A stretch of DNA of 7,004 nt from Candidatus Microgenomatus auricola (GTDB lineage: Bacteria > Patescibacteriota > Patescibacteriia > UBA9570 > XYC2-FULL-38-9): positions 1-7,004 of the forward strand of contig SBBP01000127.1 in assembly GCA_005239655.1 (NCBI GenBank), written 5' to 3'. Made by a program: the position numbers and the translations under genes. A model generated the notes under the pieces. That model was not told the DNA's origin. It did no database searches and saw only the letters and a program-made list of their open reading frames with translations. This document shows, in pieces, positions 1 to 5,889 of this stretch; the first letter of the stretch is position 1, and each line of letters starts with the position of its first letter.

Positions 1-1039
1 CAGCGCCGAGCACAAATCCATCTCTACGCGGTGTGATGAATTCAGCCAGCGATTCTCCTGTGCGACAGGTGCGGATCACTTCTTCTGGCATCATCCACAC
101 GCTGTGCGAAACCGACACGTTGAAACGACGTTCAATTTCACGTAAAAACGAAAACAAGACATCGAACTGACGCCAAGACTCACCTTTCCGCTCATCTTGC
201 CAGGCAATACAGATCCCCAGTGCGCGACTTTCGTGCATGAGCGAATCTGGCAATGCATACTGCTGCTGAACAGCCAACTTTTTCTCTCGTAAACGATCCA
301 CATATGTTTCGAGGAGTCGTAACTGCGCAGCAAGATCGCCTCGAGTTCGAAATTCTTGAGCTTCCTTCTGAATCTCGTCGATGCTGCAACGATGAACTCC
401 AGCGTAACTGTTGTGAATCCAATACCAGCGGTCACGGTACGTTTCGAGCGGTCCGTTGGAAGAAAGAATCGTAAGCAAGTCCACCTCGGCTTTTTGAAAA
501 AACGATGTGTCTTCTGGAGCAGTCAACGCTTCGAGCGCTGTGGAGTGTTGCTGTCCCCGTAATCCAGATTCGTTCAGCTGACGTTCGATATCTGCGGCCG
601 CACCCCATGTGGCCAACTCCGGCAAACCAGCGTATGCCCAAAACTGTTGAAATCGCGAAACCCACTGCTCGAATTCGTGGAGAAGTGCGTCGTCGGAATA
701 TGCTGCATAGCCTTCAACGTATGCACGCTCAGCATCGTAACGTAAGAGTTCAACCTGCGCGTCATAGGATGCTCGAACAGCCGCACGTGCATCATTGGAC
801 AACATGAAATGCTCAAACGCATTCCAACTGTGACGAAGCAGCTCCGCATTATCCTGCATCCAAATAAATCGATGCTGTTTCGAGAGCAGTGCGCCATCTG
901 GCCACCACTGCTTGCCATAGGTCTGTGTCAGATTCTTGAGTAACCCCATCACAGGAAACTGCAGCGTGATGAGTTGGCCATCCAATGGTCCCCAACGGAA
1001 CAACTCACGATGTGGATCGAGGTCAAATTGAAATGTCAT
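1..1039 (-). CDS. Array gene D, fourth paralog (3' end off window; mobile domain not seen)
   Basis: From the ATG at 1039 the minus-strand frame stays open for 346 codons to the left edge with no stop. I translated it codon by codon: it begins MTFQFDLDPH and ends DGFVLGA. It is a paralog of A-C by four landmarks in the same order and spacing: LTAPEDTSF (172-180), WIHNSY (207-212), WQDERK (280-285) and VWMMPEEV (314-321). The last is nearly identical to the segment at 324-331 of gene A. In gene A the phosphohistidine lies about 122 residues after that Trp, so in D it would fall roughly 90 residues beyond the edge. The mobile domain is therefore predicted but not observed. Over these front-half segments D looks closest to A. 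The start is set by the 4-base overlap with C. Function is unknown beyond family membership. Because no stop is in view, the gene is easily missed in an ORF list. Confidence 0.85.
   Translation of the reverse strand, partial: MTFQFDLDPHRELFRWGPLDGQLITLQFPVMGLLKNLTQTYGKQWWPDGALLSKQHRFIWMQDNAELLRHSWNAFEHFMLSNDARAAVRASYDAQVELLRYDAERAYVEGYAAYSDDALLHEFEQWVSRFQQFWAYAGLPELATWGAAADIERQLNESGLRGQQHSTALEALTAPEDTSFFQKAEVDLLTILSSNGPLETYRDRWYWIHNSYAGVHRCSIDEIQKEAQEFRTRGDLAAQLRLLETYVDRLREKKLAVQQQYALPDSLMHESRALGICIAWQDERKGESWRQFDVLFSFLREIERRFNVSVSHSVWMMPEEVIRTCRTGESLAEFITPRRDGFVLGA
1036..1039 (-). promoter_or_regulatory. ATGA stop/start overlap coupling genes C and D
   Basis: The same arrangement as between B and C: TGA (1038-1036) of gene C overlaps ATG (1039-1037) of gene D. 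Upstream bases (CATATTCGACTCGT) show no Shine-Dalgarno sequence, which again suggests translational coupling. Confidence 0.68.
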
Positions 1040-2565
1040 ACGAGTCGAATATGACCAGAAGAAAAATCGATCTCCACACGATCTCCGTTCTTCAACATTT
1101 TGCTGGCATGCTGCGTACCGATAATACACGGTATTCCAAGCTCACGCGAAATCACAGCGGCATGTGAAGTGATCCCACCTTCATCGGTGATAATCGCTGC
1201 CGCATGCTTCATGAGTGGAACGAACTCCGGACGTGTCATGGATGTGACCAAAATGTGACCGGAAATAAATTCTTGGGTGTTGACATCGGTCACCACCTGC
1301 ACAATCCCAGAAAATGTCGCGTTCGCTGAGCCACGTGATGCCACGATACCCTTCAGCGTGTAGCGCGACTCCGCATTGAGCGCACGATACAGTAGAGTTG
1401 CGTCATCGCCCGTAAAAATCGTCAACGTGCTTTCCGGAGATTCACCATCCCATTGTGTCATGAACACAGCGTTCGCTGCACGAGCTTCACATTGGGCTTG
1501 ACGAACAGTTGTTCCGTTGGTGAGCAAAGAATGGACTTCTTCTTTCGTGTACCATTCGAGTAGCGACTTTGAAACACACGTCACCTCAGCGATGCGATCC
1601 AGAATACGCGAAAGTGCATGCGTTGTCCGCACCATAGATTCTTTCCGCTCGTCCATCCATGCCCCAATTGCGCGCATAATCGAAAAATCATCAACTAAAT
1701 CTTGCGTCAGCGCAGCCTGTGACATGACTGTCGCCTGCTCTATAGCCAGACGGTCAATTTTTGTATCAAGATCAGCAAGGAGCCGTTCGCAGTCGGCATT
1801 GTGCTGTATTTTTTCGTCACTCCGCAGCTGCTCAAAAAGTTTCGACGGTGTCAGTGCGGGACTTCCGGCATAGTTCACACTGATCCATTGATATCGTTCA
1901 CAGAATCGTTCCGCATCATGGCGGAAGAGCGCATCGGATTTCGTCTCTTTCCACGACTGCGCGCGCTTGATGGTGTCACGATACTGTAACAGCAGCTTGG
2001 CTTTTTCCGCCTGGAACTCCTCCATAAAACTGACAGCGAGCGGTGTTGCGAGCGTCATCATGATACGTGTCCGTTCTTCTGGTGCGATATCGGACAAGTC
2101 TTCAGCCATACGTTGAGGCAGGACAAATGAATTGTAGTCATCAATGCACTCAATAAATGTCCCCCACCGCACGGAATCGATTGCTCGACTGAGCAGTGCC
2201 TGATAGGAATGCAACAACTCCTCTTTTCCCCATTGCTCCGATTCACGCACGACGCGATCAATAAGAGCCAGCAGCTCATCACGCACGACCACCCATCGTT
2301 CGTGTTCCCCATCAATAAAACGATGATCTCCTTGATACCGTTCTTTGAGCCATGCGTACACTTTCAGTCGTTCATCACTCGGTGTTTTCTCTTGCGTGTA
2401 TCCGTTCCGTACCGTTAAACACGCCATCGACAAATAGTCTGGGTGAAAATACATGCGATACTCAGCAAACGAGTACAGAAAATAACAGTACTGCCACTTT
2501 CCCGGACATTCTTCACTCCACCACGAATGTTGCGCAATGCGCTGTTGTGCTTCGTTAGCTGTCAT
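1036..2565 (-). CDS. PEP-utilising mobile (phosphohistidine) domain protein, array gene C
   Basis: A 509-residue paralog of A and B, the longest complete member. The C-terminal swivel domain (from ~404) has TSMTRPEF (441-448) and TDEGGITSHAAVISR (460-474) with His468 as the predicted phospho-acceptor. Here Ser replaces the Cys that precedes the His in A and B; Ser at this place is normal in PPDK. The usual GDIL turn is GHIL (436-439), and there are about three extra residues between LKG and this turn. Shared front-half landmarks are LATPLAVSF (172-180), WISVNY (227-232) and WMDERK (303-308), followed by helical sequence and a KEEV segment (341-344). The N-terminus is Trp/Tyr/Cys-rich (first ~50 residues) and unlike the other paralogs. 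No ATP-grasp or PEP-barrel motif is visible. The start is fixed by the ATGA overlap with B, and the stop overlaps D in the same way. The family is secure for the C-terminus; the rest is of unknown function. Confidence 0.88.
   Translation of the reverse strand: MTANEAQQRIAQHSWWSEECPGKWQYCYFLYSFAEYRMYFHPDYLSMACLTVRNGYTQEKTPSDERLKVYAWLKERYQGDHRFIDGEHERWVVVRDELLALIDRVVRESEQWGKEELLHSYQALLSRAIDSVRWGTFIECIDDYNSFVLPQRMAEDLSDIAPEERTRIMMTLATPLAVSFMEEFQAEKAKLLLQYRDTIKRAQSWKETKSDALFRHDAERFCERYQWISVNYAGSPALTPSKLFEQLRSDEKIQHNADCERLLADLDTKIDRLAIEQATVMSQAALTQDLVDDFSIMRAIGAWMDERKESMVRTTHALSRILDRIAEVTCVSKSLLEWYTKEEVHSLLTNGTTVRQAQCEARAANAVFMTQWDGESPESTLTIFTGDDATLLYRALNAESRYTLKGIVASRGSANATFSGIVQVVTDVNTQEFISGHILVTSMTRPEFVPLMKHAAAIITDEGGITSHAAVISRELGIPCIIGTQHASKMLKNGDRVEIDFSSGHIRLV
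2562..2565 (-). promoter_or_regulatory. ATGA stop/start overlap coupling genes B and C
   Basis: The minus strand reads ATGA: TGA (2564-2562) ends gene B and ATG (2565-2563) starts gene C. The preceding bases (GTTCGAAAAAT) contain no purine-rich Shine-Dalgarno sequence, so translation of C probably depends on ribosomes that have just finished B. Confidence 0.7.
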
Positions 2566-4016
2566 ATTTTTCGAACCACGCCACTGTCGGCATCCAATTC
2601 CACGCGATCCCCGTCACGTAAGACAGACGTCGCCTGCTGTGTGCCGGTCACACAGGGAATTTTGAGTTCACGAGAAATCAGTGCGGCGTGGCAGGTAATG
2701 CCACCTTCATCGGTGATGATGCCGCCGGCTTTTCGTATCACAGGCATGAGTTCCGGGCGAGTCATCGCAGAAACGAGAATATCTCCAGCCTCAAACTTCG
2801 CAAAATCTTTTGTGCTGTTCACCAGTTTCACCACACCAGTCACATGCCCTTTCATGGCGATTTGCCCTTTCAATTCACGAGATGCGTCCGCAAACACTGC
2901 CGCCTTCGCTTCTTTGAATGCACGAATCGCTTCCGGGTAATCGAGAGTGACTGACGTATGGGTATCACCATTGTAAATCTGCAAAACTCCATGTTCGCGA
3001 CGGTGTGAGAGCCGCTCTTCGACATTGGGCGACAGGAGCAACGTCGTATCGCGTGGATCCAAGCAACGCAACAGTTCAATAGACAGTCCAAACTCCTGTG
3101 AGAGTGCATTCATGAACTGTTGCAACACCCAATTACTCAGCTGCGTTTGTCGCTTTCGCTCTTCTCTCCAATCCGTCAAGTCCGCAAAGGCAAGTACAAT
3201 CCCCTGCTCACGAGGCGTGAGTTGATATTTCTGAAATAGCTTTTCTTTCTCCGCCATTACATTTGCGTTCCACTGTTCAATTTCGCGCAAACGCTTTTCT
3301 TGATCTGCAACAGACGGATGCTGCTTCTGCACTTCCTCAATTACAGAAACAAAATGCTTCACCGGCAATTCGATGGCTTGAATGTAATCGTTGTTCATCC
3401 AGTGAAAATCGTGCTGTAGTTCCGCAGACAAATGAGCACTCGCGTTCAACAGGCCACGTAGCACCGCCTGCTCAAGTCGCATTGGTGTTGTGGGAAGATG
3501 GTGACGCACAAGCAGCTCACGTTCTGTCGGCAATAGCTCCAGGTGGTGCGCAAACACCTCTTCTTCCAACACCGTGTGTCCATCGGGATCAAAACAGTCA
3601 ATGATGAACGAACCTTCCCAAATGTACTGGATAACTTTTTGGTAATGCCCGAGCTCCGTCAGCAGAGCATCCCGGCCAACCGTTTCAAGATGAGCAGTAC
3701 GTATGTTCTCTGCATACTCGTCATGGAATGCTTTCCGCTCACGCCATTCCCGGCGCAGCGGGGTGATTTCGGACTCACGACTGGTAATCGCGTCCAAAAT
3801 TTTTCGCGCAGCTGCAGTCATGTGCCCGCGGTGAAAAACAAAATCCAGCTCATCGTGGCCAATGTACCCTACGGAAAGACCAGGAATGATGTCGAGGCAG
3901 GTATCAAACGCTGTTGCCGTAAAGAAAAAGCATCCGCCTGCTCCCTGACGATACAATGGCGCAGTGCTCATAAATTGCTCAACCTCCTCCATCACAATTT
4001 TGTTGTCTTTAGGCAT
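2562..4016 (-). CDS. PEP-utilising mobile (phosphohistidine) domain protein, array gene B
   Basis: With the start at 4016 (MPKDNK) the product is 484 residues. The C-terminal ~100 residues (from ~382) are a phosphohistidine swivel domain: GDILVSAMTRPE (411-422), TDEGGITCHAALISR (435-449) with His443 as the predicted phospho-acceptor, then ELKIPC. The segment TRPE...TDEGG matches the usual family form more closely than gene A does. The N-terminal ~380 residues have no recognisable catalytic domain. Shared landmarks are WMNNDY (206-211) and DWREERKR (282-289), the latter followed by long charged helices. A hydrophobic stretch, GGCFFFTATAF (~27-37), is too short and isolated to call a membrane span. 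The N-terminal 200 residues are barely alignable by eye with those of A, C or D. The gene overlaps A by 8 bases and C by 4 (ATGA), so it should be co-translated. No ATP-binding or PEP-binding domain is seen; a partner acting in trans is inferred. Confidence 0.88.
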   Translation of the reverse strand: MPKDNKIVMEEVEQFMSTAPLYRQGAGGCFFFTATAFDTCLDIIPGLSVGYIGHDELDFVFHRGHMTAAARKILDAITSRESEITPLRREWRERKAFHDEYAENIRTAHLETVGRDALLTELGHYQKVIQYIWEGSFIIDCFDPDGHTVLEEEVFAHHLELLPTERELLVRHHLPTTPMRLEQAVLRGLLNASAHLSAELQHDFHWMNNDYIQAIELPVKHFVSVIEEVQKQHPSVADQEKRLREIEQWNANVMAEKEKLFQKYQLTPREQGIVLAFADLTDWREERKRQTQLSNWVLQQFMNALSQEFGLSIELLRCLDPRDTTLLLSPNVEERLSHRREHGVLQIYNGDTHTSVTLDYPEAIRAFKEAKAAVFADASRELKGQIAMKGHVTGVVKLVNSTKDFAKFEAGDILVSAMTRPELMPVIRKAGGIITDEGGITCHAALISRELKIPCVTGTQQATSVLRDGDRVELDADSGVVRKI

Positions 4017-4032
4017 AGCGCACCTCTCCTTT
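4009..4032 (-). promoter_or_regulatory. Ribosome binding site and 8-base overlap that set the start of gene B
   Basis: Within the last codons of gene A the minus strand reads AAAGGAGAGGTGCGCT directly before ATG (4016-4014). GGAG at 4029-4026 lies 9 bases before this ATG, a strong Shine-Dalgarno placement. The ATG overlaps the end of gene A (ATGCCTAA, 4016-4009). This favours the start at 4016 over the in-frame ATG at 4049, which would add 11 residues (beginning MLWMERK) and lie entirely over gene A. It is the only convincing Shine-Dalgarno sequence found in the window. Confidence 0.75.
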
Positions 4033-5475
4033 CTCTCCATCCATAACAATCGGCGCGCCGTCGTGAAAAAATGTCATGGCTGATGTGCAACCAATCATGC
4101 ACGGAATTTTCAATTCACGTGAAACAATGGCCGCATGACAGGTGATGCCGCCCTGTTCGGTGACGACTGCTGCTGCCTGCTTCATCAGCGGGATAAATTC
4201 TGGTGTCGTTTGACTGGTAATCAAAATATCGCCTTTTTTGAAGAGGTGAAAATCGTTGCGGCCACGAATAATTCGAGCCGGCGCCGTGACAACCCCTTTG
4301 AATGCCACTTGGCCTTTTAAAAAAGACGCATCCTTCTTTTCCTCTAAAAATGGTGCGAGGTCCAGTGCGATACACTCATCGCCTTGAATAACAGAAAGTT
4401 CACCAGCGTTGAGAAGCGTCACTGCGCCGCTGTGTGCACGTTCTTCCAAGATGTGCCACGATCGATCACGCATCATCTGGCGGAGCTCCTGAGGCATCAT
4501 CCAAAGCACTGTATGAAACGGTATGCCCGTCTCTTTAGAAAGGTCATGGAAGAACGGCCAGAGCAGTGCATTCATGCGCAACACTCCTTGTTTGCGCATG
4601 TCAGTCATGTGCGAAATACGATCCGAACAATCGATTATTTTTTGTAAGTCTTGAGAAAGGTGAAACTGAGCGTAGAGATCTTTCTTCCGTGCTGCTTTTG
4701 CTTCCGGCGCCATTTCGAACTGTTGAATATGTTGCGCGGTCACTTCCCCACTCTCCTGCAACGCGCGAACACGCTGTTCAAACTGTTCCACGGTAATCGG
4801 TTCAGACTCAATGTAGCTATTCTCGACCCACGCCCAGTTGTGGGCATGCTGTTGTAACAGCCGTGGCCATTCGGATTCCGGTTGCAGAACAATCTTCATC
4901 AAATCAATTTGTTGTTGCTGGACAAAGGAGGTTTGCAACGGTACAGCAAGATCAGCAATGACTTGCTCTCGATCCGGTACATCCTTCGGCAATTCGCGAT
5001 CAAACCATTCGAGTAACCAATCTGCACCTCCTGAGGTCAAAAACACATCATTGACGTAACCATACAAGCCAACCTGAGATTCGATATCACACAGGTGATA
5101 CAGCGCTTCAGCGCGCATGGAAATATTCGTCCTCGATTGATGAAGTGCGTATTCCTGCTCAGCACGCACAAAGGCATCCCACGCTTCAAAAAAACCAGAT
5201 TCAAAACGATTTAAAAATGATTCCTCTTCAAGAACGCGTTGCAAGAACTCCTGTCGCGTGCCAACCATATCGGCAATGTTCCACAACCAATGGTGCATTC
5301 CATCCGGTGTCGCAATCGTCAGACCAAGTCGTTGCGACCACGGAAACGTGCGCATCATTTTCTGAATGCTCCACACCTGTACCTGCCACGGAAACGCACG
5401 CACTTGATACGACTTCGCATACCAGTCTGTGTGTGCGGAAAATTCTGCAAATGACTTTTTTGTACGACCATCCAT
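4009..5475 (-). CDS. PEP-utilising mobile (phosphohistidine) domain protein, array gene A
   Basis: This is a 488-residue soluble protein. Residues ~386-488 form a phosphohistidine swivel domain of the PEP synthase/PPDK type: GDILITSQTTPE (415-426), then GGITCHAAIVSR (442-453), with His447 as the expected phospho-acceptor. The signature fits the PROSITE-type pattern for PEP-utilising enzymes. The front ~380 residues are Trp-rich and probably helical. They carry landmarks shared with genes B-D: LAVPLQTSF (176-184), WVENSY (216-221), MTDMRK (290-295) and LWMMPQEL (324-331). No ATP-grasp motifs and no PEP-binding barrel are visible, so the protein is not a complete PEP synthase. In domain order it resembles the substrate-binding plus His-domain half of rifampin phosphotransferases. 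It is the first gene of the array; its TAA overlaps the start of gene B. No Shine-Dalgarno sequence precedes the ATG; the terminator-like hairpin is immediately upstream, and no other in-frame start lies between the upstream in-frame TGA and this ATG. Substrate and partner are unknown. Confidence 0.88.
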   Translation of the reverse strand: MDGRTKKSFAEFSAHTDWYAKSYQVRAFPWQVQVWSIQKMMRTFPWSQRLGLTIATPDGMHHWLWNIADMVGTRQEFLQRVLEEESFLNRFESGFFEAWDAFVRAEQEYALHQSRTNISMRAEALYHLCDIESQVGLYGYVNDVFLTSGGADWLLEWFDRELPKDVPDREQVIADLAVPLQTSFVQQQQIDLMKIVLQPESEWPRLLQQHAHNWAWVENSYIESEPITVEQFEQRVRALQESGEVTAQHIQQFEMAPEAKAARKKDLYAQFHLSQDLQKIIDCSDRISHMTDMRKQGVLRMNALLWPFFHDLSKETGIPFHTVLWMMPQELRQMMRDRSWHILEERAHSGAVTLLNAGELSVIQGDECIALDLAPFLEEKKDASFLKGQVAFKGVVTAPARIIRGRNDFHLFKKGDILITSQTTPEFIPLMKQAAAVVTEQGGITCHAAIVSRELKIPCMIGCTSAMTFFHDGAPIVMDGEKGEVRYA

Positions 5476-5483
5476 AGACGTAA

Positions 5484-5506
5484 AAGCCCCCGACGAGCGG
5501 GGGCCT
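5484..5506 (-). terminator. Rho-independent terminator-like hairpin between the ytxH-like gene and array gene A
   Basis: On the minus strand a perfect 7-bp stem, GCCCCCG (5504-5498) and CGGGGGC (5492-5486), closes a 5-base loop CTCGT and is followed by TTTTA. Two further pairs (G-U, then A-U) can extend the stem into the T run. The plus strand has no T run after the hairpin, so it points leftward only. It sits 7 bases after the TGA of the ytxH-like gene, as expected for that gene's terminator. The T tract is short (four), so read-through is plausible. It ends 8 bases before the ATG of gene A, leaving no room for a separate promoter between them. Confidence 0.72.
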
Positions 5507-5512
5507 CCGGCA

Positions 5513-5836
5513 TCATTTCTTCTTCAACTCTTTCTTGACCGCGTTCCACTCTTTCTTGAGTTGTGCGGCCAGTTCCGCCCCTGCGTCCCTGCTCATTTTT
5601 TTCTGTTGCTGATACTGTGCAATCACTTCATCGACAACACGCTCGTACGCGATTTTCGAAATACCCGAAAGCTTCTCCGCACGATGTGCCACCTGACGTG
5701 CGATCTCCGCTGCATACAACTTTCCTTTCTTTGCCAGTTTTTTTCCACGTGCGGTCTGCGTCAAAAAACCAACAATACCGGCGGCAACCGCAGCGGCAAC
5801 ACTAGCACCAACCACAAATTTGGATGTCTTTTTCAT
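5513..5836 (-). CDS. YtxH-like small membrane-anchored protein
   Basis: This 107-residue protein starts MKKTSKF and has a hydrophobic, Ala/Gly/Val-rich segment at about residues 7-25, long enough for one membrane span. Next come a basic stretch, TARGKKLAKKGK (about 28-39), and a charged, helix-forming tail ending in a Lys-rich KKELKKK. This layout (short N-terminus, single span, Gly-Lys-rich junction, amphipathic helices) is that of YtxH/DUF948-like envelope or stress proteins of bacteria. The family call rests on layout, not on a strict motif, and the function is not established. The ATG at 5836 is the natural start because it precedes the membrane span and lies ~18 bases after the predicted transcription start. 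No clear Shine-Dalgarno sequence precedes it (leader ends AACATCCT). It is separated from the beta-CASP gene by 39 bases and from array gene A by 37 bases containing a hairpin. The stop is TGA. Confidence 0.8.
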   Translation of the reverse strand: MKKTSKFVVGASVAAAVAAGIVGFLTQTARGKKLAKKGKLYAAEIARQVAHRAEKLSGISKIAYERVVDEVIAQYQQQKKMSRDAGAELAAQLKKEWNAVKKELKKK

Positions 5837-5860
5837 AGGATGTTGAGTTATTGTATAGGT

Positions 5861-5889
5861 AGTATAGAAAGTTCACTACGACAAGTCAA
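5861..5889 (-). promoter_or_regulatory. Sigma-70-type promoter for the ytxH-like gene
   Basis: Reading the minus strand, TTGACT (5889-5884) is followed by exactly 17 bases and then TATACT (5866-5861). Each hexamer differs from the -35/-10 consensus at one position, and the spacing is ideal. The -35 box lies inside the last codons of the beta-CASP gene, and the -10 falls just after that gene's TAG stop. Transcription would start near 5854, giving a leader of only about 18 bases before the ATG at 5836. A second TATA-like stretch (TATACAAT, about 5857-5850) follows and could be an alternative -10. Called by eye only; it is also the only convincing promoter upstream of the downstream four-gene array. 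Confidence 0.6.

Noticed and set aside
2443..2940. Plus-strand open frames of about 165 codons (2443-2940 and 3543-4046) opposite genes B and C
   Set aside because: Antisense shadows of well-supported coding sequence; no motif, no ribosome site, and unusual residue composition.
3900..3940. Hydrophobic stretch GGCFFFTATAF near the N-terminus of gene B as a membrane segment or signal peptide
   Set aside because: Only about 11 residues, flanked by polar and charged sequence, with no basic N-region or cleavage-like site; more likely a buried strand.
4017..4049. Upstream ATG at 4049 as the start of gene B (adds 11 residues)
   Set aside because: The ATG at 4016 has a well-placed GGAG and the usual short overlap; the extension would lie entirely over the end of gene A.
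5527..5559. 12-base direct repeat ACTCTTTCTTGA (5527-5538 and 5548-5559)
   Set aside because: The 21-base offset equals one heptad: it encodes repeated KKE units in the Lys-rich C-terminal helix of the ytxH-like protein, so protein sequence explains it.
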